A stretch of 64,000 nucleotides of DNA from Atherix ibis (lineage: Eukaryota > Arthropoda > Insecta > Diptera > Athericidae). This document shows, piece by piece, positions 23,565 to 40,614 of this stretch. Within the stretch, counting starts at the first letter, position 1; each line of letters begins with the position of its first letter. Under the pieces are notes generated by a model. That model did no database searches and was not told the DNA's origin. It was given only the letters and a program-made list of their open reading frames with translations. The stretch spans positions 112,402,267-112,466,266 of the forward strand of contig OY282605.1 in NCBI GenBank assembly GCA_958298945.1, in the 5' to 3' direction. The translations under genes were made by a program, and so were the position numbers.

Positions 23565-25640
23565 AGAATGGGAATGAACAAATATTTTTCAGTAATGTCC
23601 TTTTAAATGGGAAAGTTGATTGGGACATTTTCAGACAGAACTTAGACCAACAGATTCATTTACAACAAAGCCTAAAGAACGTACAAGAAATAGACGATGC
23701 CGTATACGACTTGACTGTTTGCATACAGAACTCAATCACTAACGCCCACATAACTCATAACAAACCAACCATACGAGAACATGACTATAATCTTCCGCAA
23801 AAAATTCGCAGCTTGATAAGCGAGAAACGTCGAGCCAGGGCCCAGTGGCAACGTTCAAGAATGCCAAATGAGAAGAAAAAACTGAACCAACTACAACGAG
23901 AACTGAAACAAGAAATAATTAATTATAACAACGAACGATTTACTGAATACACAGAATCACTGACAACTAATAAGTCACTCTGGACAGCTACCAGACGAAT
24001 TCTCAAATACAAAACAGCTACACACCCGCTCCGGAATACCGACGGAACCTGGGGAAAAACGGACAAACAGAAAGCCGACACCTTTGGCAAACGCTAAGAA
24101 AACATCTTTAAACCTCACGAAGATATCCAAGACAGTCTGCATAACGAACCAATATTCCGACAAATATCAACTCAGTTAGTTGCCCATAAGTCCGCCTCCT
24201 AAGTTTTTCACTCCTTCCGAAGTTAAATCCACAATAGAACACCTTTCCAATAAAAAAGCCCCAGGATATGACCTCATAACTTCGGATATCCTGAAGCAAA
24301 TATCCAAAAAAATATCCCCGTCTCGATAACCTATATTTATAATAGTATCCTCCGCACATCATTTTTTCCTTCCCTGTGGAAGTTTTCCATAATTAAGATG
24401 ATCCCAAAACCCAATAAGCCCAAAAACCTTCCTACCTCATATAGACCTATAAGCCTCCTTCCCATGTTATCAAAAATCCTAGAAAAATAAATCCTAAAAC
24501 GCCTTTATCCCATTTTTGAAACCGAGGGTGTCATTCCTCAGCATCAGTTTGGATTTCGACCTGAGCATTCCACTATCCAGCAGTGTCACGCGTAGTCGAC
24601 TACATAGCGTGTTCGCTAGAGCGAAAGGAATACTGCCCAGGAGTGTTTCTTGACATTTCGCATGCTTTCGACCGTGTATGGCACCCTGGATTGCTTTGGA
24701 AGTTGCAGCGAGTCCTACCCTCGAGTTATTTCCACATCCTTAAATCTTATCCCTCAGACCGATATTTTCATATATCAAGAAACACTCCTCGGAGTACTCT
24801 GACATTTATCCAATTTCCGCCGGTGTCCCTCAAGGAAGTATCCTAGGTCCTATCCTATATAACATTTATACCCATGACATTCCTTGCCACAACAACATCC
24901 TAACCGCAACATATGCTGACGATACAGCCATCTTGACACATTACAAAGATCCTTCCACAGCCATTAGTATCCTACAGAACCATATCCACTCCTTAGAAAC
25001 TTGGTTCAAAAGGTGGAGAGTGAAGGTAAATGAGCAAAAATCTGCTCATGTAACTTTCACACTCTGCCGAGAACAAATTCCCGACATAACCCTAAACGGC
25101 AGTATTATTCCACAAAAAAATAGCGTACGTTACCTTGGACTTATATTCGACAAACGGTTAACCTGGAACCTTCATACGAAAACTAAAAGACGTGAACTTA
25201 ACGGACGATACAAACAATTATTACGTCTCCTAGTCAGTAAATCAAAACTTACAACAACAAGTAAACTATTACTATACAATACGGTTCTGAAACCAATATG
25301 GACATATGGTCTAGAACTTTGGGGTTCGACTAAGCATTCCAACTCCCTACCAATCCAATCCCTACAATCCCGAATCCTTCGTAAAATTGTCAATGCCCCC
25401 TTTTATGTGCGAAACACTGTTATCCACCGTCACCTAAATGTTCCATTTGTTCGTGAACTATGCATCTCCCGATATAAAAAATTCCATTCGCACCTTTCCT
25501 TCCACCCTAATCCTTTAGGAAGGGAACTTTTCACTCCCACCCTCCCAGTATACACCCATCGACGTTTAAAACGGCTATGGCCGAGAGATTCTTTAAAATT
25601 ATAAAATGAAATTACCCTGTTCTGAGGTAACATCGATTAC
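23565..25640 (+). mobile_element. Jockey-like non-LTR retrotransposon, 5'-truncated and decayed
   Basis: The plus strand encodes the end of the linker before the reverse transcriptase (23711-24097), then reverse transcriptase pieces in shifting frames. These include KKAPGYDLITSDIL-like sequence near 24255, FLDISHAFDRVWHPGL near 24645, and TYADDTAIL with the catalytic YADD at 24912-24923. A long frame 24933-25604 holds the thumb and C-terminal region (VRYLGLIFDKRLTWN). The endonuclease domain is absent. Stops near 24490 and shifts near 24830 inactivate it. It is richer in GC than the host exons. The clade is inferred from motif style. Confidence 0.85.
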
Positions 25641-26039
25641 CTTTAATTTATCTGATTAGCTTCTGAAAATAAGTTTGCTTAAGTCCAATGCTTCGTCGAG
25701 GGAAAAGCCTATTTTGTCTTCTGCTACTAAGACTGCAAAATTTCTAAATTTGTCTATAAATATTCGAATTGCTAGATAAAATTTAGTTAATATTTTTATT
25801 ATGGACGCCAATTTTTGGATAAAAACATACTAAACTTTGTACAGCAGAAATTTCAATTTATAATTAAAAGTTTCAAAGAAGATGATAGCCTTCCAAGCTG
25901 CGTTGTAGATCTTTTCTTCAATATTAATGTTGTTTTTATCTTTGAACCCAAATGAAAATTCAGATCCATTTTGAAGCTACAATTTTTAATGTTTCTACAT
26001 ATTCAGTACCAAGAACTCCTTATATCCTCGAAAGCCTAT
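25641..26039. other. Spacer between two LINE fragments
   Basis: No gene is seen. Confidence 0.5.
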
Positions 26040-27460
26040 TAGATTGCTAGCAGTTCAAATTTTGGTAATACCCAACCCAACACCATGTAAATTGGGTTTG
26101 GAGCTCATTCTCCCTTCCTGTAAAACTACCGAAAAATTGAAAAACTTAAATTATTTAACAGGAAATATAATTATTTTTTGTGGAAAGTATAAAAGTAATA
26201 TAAAAACTTCACTTACTAATTATGATTTTGATGAACTTCTTAACACTAACCAGTCAGAAAACGGCTTGGATGTCCCGCCAGCTGAGGAATACACACTGTC
26301 GCCACCGAGCATCGAGGAAACTGCAGAAGTGATCCGTTAACTGAAGACCACGGAAACGTGGTTAAGTACGGAGGCGACACACTACACCAAACAAATCATC
26401 AATTAATGGTACAATCATGAGATAGCGAATCTCTGCCCGATGACTGGCACCTTGGCATTATCTTGTCCAAACTAAAAAAAGGAGATATTACAGAAAAAGG
26501 AATTATGTTGATAAGTACCATCTATAAGATATTCCTCGCTATATTATTAGGTAGAATAGCCTTATTCGGCCAAAAATTCATTGGCCCGTGCCATAGAGAC
26601 TTCACTCCTGGGAAATCAGCAACAGATCAGATCTTCACTCTGCGGCAGTTAATGGAAAAACGTTCGGAATGTGGTCAACAGATTCACTATATGTTCATCG
26701 ACTTTAAAGCCGCTTATGATAGCATAGCCAGGGTGAAACTCTACCCAACTATGAGAGAGTTCGGCATCTCAGAAAACTTGATTAGAATAACTAGGTTTAC
26801 TATGAATACTGTGAGAGGAAGAGTAAAGAGCAGCCGAATTACAATCACAGCCATTCAACATCCACAATGGTATCCGGCAAGAAAACTGACTTTCGTACGT
26901 TTTTTTTAAGCTGTCGCCGGAAAAATTGATTCGTGACTCACCCAACAGAGCCTACTTCAGCCAGTCTAAATTAGTTCGCTCGAAAGTTCTGACAATAACG
27001 TCGAAGATACTGTTGTACAAGACACAAATCTTGCTAATCCTCATATATTCTTCGGAATATTGGGTTCTCAGCAGCAACCATTGCGAACTCTTGTGCGCGT
27101 TCGAGAAAAAATTTCGGCCTCCTTACATGAGAGTAGACGATTTCGGAGCCTTTTAAACGTTGAGATCCTGGAGCGTTACCGCGACCGTCCGGTTGTGGCT
27201 AAAATTAACCTCAATATTCTGCGGTGGGCTGGATACTTAATCCGTATTGATGAGGAAAATACTGTCCGAAAAGTTTACAGTGGTTCCATTTATGGTCCCT
27301 AAAGACGAGGTACACCCTGTCTTCGGTGGAGCGACGGCGTTAGCCAGGACCTAAAAAACATGCTGGATGACCACGCCGCGATACGTCTGCAGTTCTTTGA
27401 TTCAACAGACCTAGACTGGTCTTCCGACTGTTGCGACGTTGATGATGAATTATAATTGCC
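26040..27460 (+). mobile_element. RTE-like non-LTR retrotransposon, heavily decayed
   Basis: Frames 26044-26340, 26463-26909, 26926-27156 and 27060-27302 cover parts of a reverse transcriptase. There is a fingers region (STIYKIFLAILLGRI), motif A (FIDFKAAYDS), and after a deletion that removes the YADD region the C-terminus (LLIYSSEYWVL, then LRWAGYLIRIDEEN and RWSDGVSQDL). The motif style is that of RTE-type elements. Related 3' fragments occur at 40615, 44870 and 51712. Confidence 0.8.
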
Positions 27461-28101
27461 AATAAATTTCCATAATTTAAGAATTAGGGTAAACCTAAAT
27501 TAGAAAATGAATTCACTAAAAATATTATTGAAAGTAAGAGTCGAATGGATTGTTATAGATATTATCTTTTTTTTTTAATTAATTGACTTGTATTTACTGT
27601 ATTTAAAATTAAAAAAATACCCACAATATTTGTTTACTTCCGGAATATTTGCTATTTTTCTTTCTATTTGATGATGTAATATTTTAACCGAAATTTTTCC
27701 TTACATTAGTACAATTTCATAGAAAACTCAAAAAATTTAATAGATTTGTTTATAAGTCAAACAATTATTATGTATTGTTTACATATTACAACAAATTCTT
27801 AGAATAATAGTAAATCTTTGAAAAACAAAAATTATGAACTTTTTAGTATGACGACGACTTAAAGAGGCGATTTATTCCGGCAGCAAAATCAAAACAAATC
27901 ACTAATTTTTAAAAGATGATAATTGAGTGTTTAGTCTTATTTGGAAATAGTCAACGAGATTTTAATAAATTATTATTTCGAAGAAGAAGAAAAAACTACA
28001 CCTTGAACAGTTGTTGAATTAAAAACTCAAATAATATTTAATTATTGTTTATGTAAATAAATACTTAACGAATTAACGAAATTATGCTTTAGAGACGATA
28101 T
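27461..28101. other. Upstream region of P450 gene 4
   Basis: AT-rich. No gene is seen. Confidence 0.55.
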
Positions 28102-28109
28102 TATAAAAA
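28102..28109 (+). promoter_or_regulatory. TATA box of P450 gene 4
   Basis: TATAAAAAG begins at 28102, 103 nt before the ATG. GTGACAGTAA near 28130 could be the initiator. Confidence 0.5.
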
Positions 28110-28204
28110 GGCAAAGATTTTGGTAAAAAGTGACAGTAATTTTCGAAGATTTATCTTTTGCTCGTTGATCATTTCCATTGGATTTTGTAAAAACATTATC
28201 TCAA

Positions 28205-30277
28205 ATGGCTGTAATAGAGATAATATTTTTAACTGGAATTTTCTATTTCATTTATATTTTGTGGTCTTTAAGAAAGCATATAAAATGTGCACAACAATTT
28301 CCTGGACCATTTTCAGTGCCAACAATTGGAAATATTTTAAATTTACGCGATTCGAACAGTATGTCATTTAGATGAAAATATTTTCTTGTGTAAATATATT
28401 CAATATTTTTAAATACTCGTACTTTAGAATTTTTTGATATTGTGTCGGAAATGCGTAATCGATACGGTTCACCATTCCGAATTTGGCTAGGAACGACTTT
28501 GTTTTTGTACAGTGATGATCCAGATTTTTTTAAAGTTGTTAGCAATTCGAAAGAATGCATTAGTAAAGCGAATGCATATAGATTTGTTAAAGACTTCCTT
28601 GGCGATGGAATATTAGTTTCTGAACGTAAAATGAAATTAAAAATTGAACCAACCATTCAATGGATATTTATTAATTTACATTTTATGTGTACTTTTAGCT
28701 ACTAAATGGAGTGAACATCGTAAAATTCTTAATCCAATATTTAGTAATAAAATACTCCTCTCATTTTATCCTATTCTGAATGCAGAAGTTGATAAGTTTT
28801 TAAAAAAACTAGATGAGCAAGTGGGTCAAGGTGAATTCAATCTTGAATCGTTATTAGAACCATGCATATTGGATATTGCTTGCCGTAAGAGTTGATTTTG
28901 AAATTTTAAATTTATATGGCAAGAAATTATTATTTTTAATTGTTTTTTTTTTATTATTATAGAGACAACAATGGGTACAAAAATGAATTTTCAAAATGGG
29001 GAAAATATCGATTTACTTCAAGTTTTCAAAACGTAAGCGCACTCTAGAAATTAATATATAATTTTTAAAATTTCCTATTTAAAATGACCGTGTTTTAAGT
29101 GCTAAAAAAATTACTGGAATGAGAGCTATTTCACCATGGTTCTATCCTGATAGAATATTTAAATTATCAAATTGGTCAAAAATATCAGAAAACGTTACTA
29201 AAATTTCTCAAGAATTTGTCTCTAAAGTAAGTATTAATTTACATATATTTTGCCATAATATAGATTTGAATTTTAATATTTATAATATTTTAGATGGTGG
29301 AAAATAAATTAAAAGAACGAATTTCAAAGAAGAAAGCAGTACCAGTATTGGATGATAATAGTAATATCGACACAACAGAATATGTTCTTAAATCAAAAAA
29401 TATTTTTATTGATCAAGCCCTTCATGTTATGGAAGATCAAGCAAAATTTGGAATTCAGGATGTTAAGGATAACGCGAATCTAATGTTAGGAGCGGTATGT
29501 GTTTTTTTTTTGTAGCAGTTAAAAACATCATATTTACAGAAAAAATCTATAGTATCAATTTACAAAAATTAAAGATTATTTAAAATTTTTATTTAAATAT
29601 TTTGATTATATTGTAGGCTTTCGATACAACTGTTCATGGAGTATTATACACTATTGTCTGTTTGGCAATGAATCCAGATTGTCAAGAAAAAGTTATTGAA
29701 GAAATCTACAGCATATTTCCGAACAGAGAATCCTCAATAAATCATGAAGAAACAAAAAATATGATTTATACTGAAATGGCACTTAATGAGGCGCTGAGAC
29801 TATTTCCACCTGTTCCTATAATAGGGCGGAAACTAAATGCAGACTTAGAACTGAAATCTGGTGCAATTTTGCCAAAAGGATTAAATCTAGCTCTTGATAT
29901 ATTGAATATGCATCGAAATGAAAAATATTGGGGTCTTAATGCTCGTAAATATAATCCAGAAAATTTTTTACCAGAAAATATCTGTAAAATACATCCTTAC
30001 GCATTTGCGCCATTCTCGAAAGGATCAAGAAATTGTATCGGTAATGATTCTTTAAATATTGAAATTTGGGCAAGTTTATGTAAATAATAATAATCTTTAT
30101 TAAGGAATGAGATATGCTTACAATGCAATGAAAGTTCAATTGGCGAAAATCTTTCAGAAATATCGTTTTTCTACTAAATTGAATATCGACGATTTTAAAT
30201 TTCGACTCGACATAACACTAACATCACTTATCCATCCACTTGTTGAAGTTCATCGAATAGATTCTCCTCAAAAATGA
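28205..30277 (+). CDS. Cytochrome P450, CYP4 clan (CYP313/CYP325-like), array gene 4
   Basis: This is an intact gene of 510 residues. Exons: 28205-28358, 28428-28625, 28699-28884, 28963-29032, 29100-29226, 29294-29494, 29617-30040 and 30105-30277. Motifs are an N-terminal anchor (residues 3-20), GPFSVPTIGN, helix C W121xxxR125, I-helix AFDTT (313-317), and K-helix E370ALR. The heme loop is FSKGSRNCIG with Cys452; the usual Pro before the Arg is Ser here. The segment after the J' region (FPNRESSINHEETKNM) departs from the FPKKGCYISPEDTKNM of gene 3, and the C-terminus is three residues longer. The last acceptor (TTAAG|GA) has a weak pyrimidine tract. The reading frame is open throughout, so I regard it as functional. 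Confidence 0.94.
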
Positions 30278-30669
30278 ATATTAACGAAAAATAAACTAAT
30301 GTATTTTTATTATTATTATTGAATTTAAAATCTCATAAAATCATAAAGGATGTAATTAAAAGATTTCTTAAAATATGTATATTATAAAAATTAATAAAAA
30401 TTCACTTTCAAAAATTAATTTTTAATTTATTTAATTAAATATAATTGAATCATTATTGCATTATTAAAAAAAAATAATAATCAATTTTTTATATTAAAAG
30501 AAGAAAAACATAAAAGTTGCCGCCATATAAAGATCGGCTTATTGAAATGAAGCTACTATTCATAGTTTATATTGCCGCCAACTTCATTCAGTAAATGCGG
30601 TTTATCAAATGTTCTGTCATTGGGAGGTAAACAAGCGCGTTTGTATTTTAAAATAAATAGGAAATAATA
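30278..30669. other. Intergenic region before Cbp20
   Basis: Contains the 3' flank of P450 gene 4 (AATAAA near 30290) and a TATA-less promoter region. CTTCATTCAGTAAA near 30586 holds a TCAGT initiator motif. Confidence 0.45.
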
Positions 30670-31251
30670 ATGTCGGCATCTTCAGTTGAATTAAGTTCGT
30701 ACAGAGATCAACATTTTAAAGTAATTATAATGAATATTAAGCGATAGGTTTGTGATAGATTATTTAATAAACTAGGGTTCGAGATCTGACCAAGAGAAGT
30801 TACTGCATTTGTCAACCACATTGTACGTGGGAAATCTATCGTTTTATACAACCGAAGAGCAAATTCATGAATTATTCTCGAGATGTGGCGAGGTACGGAG
30901 AATAGTTATGGGCTTAGACAAATATAAAAAAACTCCATGTGGATTTTGCTTTGTAGAATATTACACTCGACCAGATGCGGAATATTCAATGAGGTGAGAA
31001 ACTTAGATAGCTGCTATAAATATATAAAATAGAAATTTTATCGAAAATTTAGGTATGTAAATGGTACCAGATTAGATGATCGACTTATAAGAGTAGATTG
31101 GGATGCTGGATTTATTGAGGGTAGACAGTATGGACGCGGAAAATCTGGTGGACAAGTCCGAGACGAATATCGAACTGATTATGATACAGGTCGAGGGGGA
31201 TACGGTAAATTAATCCAACAAAAAATTGCCCCCAACACTGATAATCGATAA
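30670..31251 (+). CDS. Cbp20: Nuclear cap-binding protein subunit 2 (CBP20)
   Basis: It binds the m7G cap of nuclear RNA together with CBP80, acting in splicing, 3' processing and export. Exons 30670-30720, 30776-30993 and 31053-31251 join to 155 residues, the usual size. One RRM spans about residues 32-110, with RNP2 [10 protein letters not shown] and RNP1 in [14 protein letters not shown]. After it come the family-specific [15 protein letters not shown] and [18 protein letters not shown], which clamp the cap and contact CBP80. The N-terminus starts in the short first exon ([17 protein letters not shown]), as in other animals. The C-terminus is convergent with CCDC134, 250 bp away. Confidence 0.97.
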
Positions 31252-31501
31252 CATGATATAAACGTAACAATTGCATTAATTATACAAAAATAAGTGATAA
31301 GACTAAAATTGTAAATAAAGCGGATTTATAAAAACAATAGAAAATATTCATAATTTATTTAATAAATTAGTTCTTTTTTGTAAATTGTGCTCTATTCGCA
31401 ATAAACTAAGGAGGTAACATTATGTTTCAACTTCTTTTTATCCAAAATCAGTCTTTGTTTTCATATTGCGGAGATTAGTATTTGATTGAGCAAATTTTTG
31501 T

Positions 31502-32278
31502 TTACAATTCAGTACGCGTAAGTTGTGGTCCTTTTTTTATTTTCTTTCTGGCTTTTTTCACTCGTCTCCGTTCATTGACTTTAATTTCTTCTACTTTACG
31601 ATAAGGATTGGTAAAATCTTTTGTTCGTTCAGAGACGTTGATCTCTTGACGGAAAAGTTCAAGCATTTCTGCTGTTTTTTCATCTATTATGTGTGCAAAC
31701 TGTTGTGTGAATTCAATGCCCCAATTGAGAATTGGTTTCCAAATTTGTCGAGCTCGTAAAACACGATAGGCTATATCAGGTAAATGTAAAATCAAATCGC
31801 CGGAAAGGCAGGTGTTTTCTAAAATCAATGTTACGGCATCGCGCAATTTCTCCTCATTGGGAAATCCCGACTTGGCATCGTATTCAGATTGATGTAATGT
31901 CATATTGCATTCATTAATTATCTAAAATATATCCATTTAGAAAATAATTGAATGTATTTAAAATTATTTCTTAAATTACCTCTAATATTTTTTCGAAAGC
32001 CAATTCCAACATTTTATACTGTTTCTCATAGTTTTCAGCTTTGACTAAATGTTTTACAAATAACTTCTGCTCTTCTCGTCGACGTAAAAATATATTCGAA
32101 TCTTAAATATATTCTATTGTACAGTTACGAAAATATGTTGAAATTTAAATAATTTACAAATTTTTGGCGTTATCACCAATTTTCCATTTTCAGTTTTTTT
32201 GGTTTCGCTTTGGATTGATGATGTTATATTAAGTAAGACTAGTACTAAAAAACTTATTAAAGATATTTTTATCAACAT
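31502..32278 (-). CDS. CCDC134: CCDC134-like ER-luminal secretory-pathway protein
   Basis: Minus-strand exons 32158-32278, 31980-32101 and 31502-31921 join to 220 residues. The N-terminus is a signal peptide (hydrophobic residues 3-19, polar QSETKK after). The central part is helical and charged (IYSNIFLRRREEQKLF, then EKQYKMLELAFEKILE). The C-terminal half (EKLRDAVTLILENT, WKPILNWGIEF) ends in a Lys-rich stretch (KKARKKIKKGPQLT) and the tetrapeptide RTEL, a KDEL-type ER retrieval signal like the SEL-type end of vertebrate CCDC134. The exon 1 donor (ATTT|GTAAAT) was chosen because it alone gives the right phase and restores the conserved Ile-Tyr-x-x-Ile-Phe segment. In vertebrates CCDC134 is linked to GRP94-dependent folding. 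The gene is divergent from Ire1. Confidence 0.88.
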
Positions 32279-32906
32279 TTTGGTATTTTTTTGGAGATTT
32301 TAAAGATATTCTTTCTTTATATAAAAACTAATTTTTTAAAGTAATATTGCCATGAAATTCAAACGCATCAAAACATCGCGTCTTTGCCAAACTACTAACG
32401 AATTAGCTGTCAAATTGTGAATAAGATTTTGTGTTTAAGCGTCAGAAAGTTTATATGGAGGGTTATCCAGTCGTTCTATAATCTAAAGTTTCTATTATAA
32501 ATTATTTAAAATTATTTTTAAAGATTACATGCATGCACCAAAAAAAGGTAAATTATTTTTTTCGTATAAAGTATTATAAATTTGTTTATTAAATCCAAGG
32601 ATGATAACCATTGTCTTCATAAATTTTATTGCTTTATTATGACAAGGAAACTAGCTGCTGAACTGTTGACGAACGCAGCTTTTGTTTGGCAAGTCATCGA
32701 AAAAGTACATTAGCCGATGAAATGTCAAAATCAAGTTGAGGATGTGTCAATTTGCAATAATGTTTGAGAATATAAAAATATAGAAGAAGTTCTATTCTAA
32801 AATCTATGAAAATGGCATATTGTTGAGAAGTGTTTATTATATTTTTATGGAAAATTATTCGTTTATATTTTGTTAAAATAGTATTTTGTATTTGGTTACT
32901 GCGAAA
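32279..32906. promoter_or_regulatory. Shared upstream region of CCDC134 and Ire1
   Basis: The two ATGs point away from each other across 628 bp with no other gene between them, so a bidirectional or closely paired promoter is likely. No TATA box is at a convincing distance. I looked for CCACG-type ER stress elements and saw none. Confidence 0.45.
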
Positions 32907-37085
<4,179 letters not shown>

Positions 37086-39732
37086 AATTGAAATTTTAAT
37101 GCACTTTGATCACAATTTTTTATTATTTTGGAAATCATTTGTGAGTATATTTAAAAATTCACCGGTTTCATATTTTACTGATAGCTTAAAACCAAAGAAG
37201 AAGGGAATTAGAAGAACTAAAATTTGTTCAAATAAATTTTTTTGTTATTTATTTTTTTCTTCAGTCCTTTTAATTGGTGAAAAGAAAACTTTTTTCGGGC
37301 AAATCTTCACAAATGTGATGATGGGTGTTTAAATACTAGATGATAAAATAAACAAATCGAGTCCAAAACATGTAAAATGACGGAATAGAATTAATGAAGA
37401 TGTAAAAAGACAAAAGCACGTTTCCGTGAATGACAATATCATTTTTTAATAACATTTCATGTTTATCAATATTTTTTAATTCCATAAGAAATGAGAATAT
37501 GAAAAGTTTATTTAAAGTGTCTCTATCTGTAAAGAGAGTACAGTAATTTTAATGTATTGTTAAAATGAATATTATTATATTTTTTATTCAAGTGCAATAG
37601 ATTTTTTTCGAACAGATAATTTACAGGTAATAATTTTAAATAGAGGCTATAGTAGATGTTGTTGAAGTTAATTAGGATGCATCTAATTTGAATGTACATT
37701 TATTTCGTTTATCGCTAATAAGGGTTTAATGGCTTCTAATCAAATAAAACGACAAAAATTTATTATTTTATGTCTACAGAAATAAAAACTTATATAATAT
37801 TAAGTGCCAAAAATCCAAATTGTACGATTAGAAAATTTTGAAAAAATATTTTAGTAAAATTTTTGTTGTATATTTTAACAAATTTTATATGAAATTATAT
37901 TTTTTGTTTATGATAAATCGATAATTTAGAAATATTAATAAAATTTTGTACTCGTAACGATTTGGAATTAATTAATTGTTGCAAAATAAAATAAGCTGAT
38001 CGGAAATTCGAAGAAAGCTGGACTCTCTTGTACTTATATAATGAGTATTAATTACACAATACTAAATCGTAGATTAATTTTTATAGTTTTTTTTTCTCCC
38101 ATAATTATGTTTTGTTCTAATATTGCCTGTATTGAGTCACTTTACTTCTGATTTCCCATCGGCTTGACAAATTATGTTTCTAATCAACAACATTTAATAG
38201 TCTATAAATAAAAATAGGCAAATATTTTCTAAAATCAAGTAATATAAATATTTAATTGCTCAAGTGTATACAATATTTATGGTATAAGATATTGTATAAT
38301 TCATGGAAATCGATCTCAATTCTGGCAAAATCAAAAATTAAAAAGAAAATCTCAAGAAAAGAGAAAAAAACACTAAATTTATTTAGTTCTTCTAATATCA
38401 ATTTTTCTTTATATTTCTATGGTATTTTGAAAAATCCAATTTTAAAATTGAGTGAGGCGTGTGCGTGTAAGAGATTTTTTTAGCCACATAAAATATTACA
38501 TGAATAATAATAATAATAAAAAAAATAGCGCACTTATAACTGTGATAAATTTAAGAAGTTTAAATACAATTTTTTAGATGTAAGTTTTTTTTCTCAATCT
38601 TGTTTATTTTTTTTTTATTATGTTTAAAAAAAAACCTACTAATTAAGAGTAAATCACAACAACAACAAAAAAAAACAATAATCAATTTATGTATAATGAT
38701 TAAAAAAATTAATTAGGACAAAAATTATACTTAATTGTAAATGATAAAAGAAAAACACAATTTTGTATCTTTAAATTATAATATAAAAACAATATATCAA
38801 TAGAAATATGTCTATTAACTTTATTATTAATAAATATTTTATCATTAAATGAAGTGTTGTTTTATTCGTGTTGAGTTTATTAATTGTTTTTTTTTTGTTG
38901 CAAAGCTGTAATTTGAGTTGTTTTAAAATTACCGATTTTTAGAATTTAAACTTTGATAGTTCGGACGGATTTAGTGCAATTTTATTTATTTTAATCCACA
39001 ATCATAATTTAAGGAAAACAATAATTATTTAAATATTCGAAAAATTTATTTTTCATTTTTCTCCTAAATTTTCCCTGTTATAAGTCAATTCTCATATTTT
39101 TATTCAAGTGTAACGATACAGTCTTTGTCGTCAAAAATCTTACCTTATTTTTTTCAACCGATATTATCACCTTTAATTTCTTGAACAACTATCCATGTTA
39201 ATTTAAAATGTTTACTCATCTATTGAAGATTATCAACGACCTGCTGAGGTGAATTCCCGACCCACTGAGATTGCTTTATTTGCTGTGAGCAATTCGAGTA
39301 AGCAATTTGCGCTAGCTTTTCACTATTTATGTAATCAGTTTTTTGATTAAAGCTTGATTCTTCCAGTAAACAAATTTGAACTTTCCTAATGATATTTAAG
39401 GAAGAATCCTTCTAAACTAAAAAAAACCATTATTAATTTTTGAAACTGAAATTTGATGTTTATACTTCTATATACACATACAATACACATAGGTATAAAA
39501 AAGGATATTTTTCTATCCTATTCATTCCTGAAAATTATTGACCAAGCGGCACGCTTGTATAGTAGCCATTAACTTAAAAATATGATATACCAAAGTACAA
39601 ATTTTAATACAATAAATTTTATTTAATAAATAATGAAGCGAATGATTATGCTCGCTAAAAAAGCCTTATTTAGTTTAAGCACAATTTTATGATCAAAATT
39701 TATTCCGCGGGTGATCAAGGTACAGATTTATA
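37086..39732. other. 3' flank of Ire1 and intergenic DNA
   Basis: Very AT-rich, with several AATAAA signals and a short AAT repeat near 38503. Short frames at 36919-37332 and 38256-38483 show no family signature. No gene is seen. Confidence 0.6.
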
Positions 39733-40610
39733 GGGGTGTCCCAAAATTTCAAGAAAAATTTGAATTTGTCGCCATTTTTGTGGTAAAGTGTTGCCAATGA
39801 CAAAAAAAAGATAGCGTGACAGCTGACAGTTGAGGGTTATTAAAAATGGAGCACTACACGAAAGAGCAATGCGTTTTCATTGTTGAGCAATATTTTAAAA
39901 ATAATGAAGATTTGGCAGGTACAGTTCGCAATTTTCATTCAAAATATGGTCGGAATAGTGATTTAACTTTATCAACTGTGAAAAGATTAATTAACAAATT
40001 TAGGGAGACTGGATCAATGAGTGATCTTTAACACTCTGGTTGTCCTTTAACAAGCCGATCAATACAAAACATTGAAGCAGTTCGTGAGAGTAATGCTGAG
40101 AGTCCAGGAACACCAACTCGGCACCGTGGTCATGAATTGAGCATTTCGAAAAACTCTCTACGGCATAAGTTTAATTGACTCAAGAACTGGAGTCTACTGA
40201 GCACGCACAGCGAATGGAGTTCGTTGAAAGATTATGGAACATCAAGTTTTCGAACAAAATTATCTTTAGTAATGACGCTCATTTTCCTTTTGATGGCTTG
40301 ATTAATCAACAAAGTTGTCGCATTTGGGGTTCATAAAATCCACAAATGATTGTTGAGAAACAAATGCAACTACAACGTGTTAATGTTTGGTGAGGATTTT
40401 GGGCTGGGACGCATCAACGGACCATTTTCGAAAATGCTGCTCGCCAGGCAATACCAGTTCATGGTGCACGCTATCGCGACATGATAACCCTTTTTTGTGG
40501 TCCTAAATTGCAAGATATGACTGTGGACGACATGTGGTTTCAACAAGGCGGTGCTACATTCCCTACAGTCTGAGAAACAATTACTTTTTGCGTGAATTTT
40601 GGGACACTTC
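39733..40610 (+). mobile_element. DD41D-type Tc1/mariner element, deleted and mutated
   Basis: The inverted ends GGGGTGTCCCAAAATTTC and GAAGTGTCCCAAAATTC (the right end complemented) are flanked by TA. ATG at 39846 starts an N-terminal helix-turn-helix region (MEHYTKEQCVFIVEQYF) that stops after about 60 codons. Beyond the stop are decayed segments around FSNDAHFPFDG (first Asp region) and WFQQGGATF, where the second catalytic Asp is Gly. The third Asp region is deleted, so the right end follows almost at once. Confidence 0.87.
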
Positions 40611-40614
40611 TATA

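Noticed and set aside
28120..28371. Plus-strand frame of 83 codons overlapping exon 1 of P450 gene 4
   Set aside because: It is the wrong frame over the true exon 1; the homologous anchor and GPF hinge are in the other frame.
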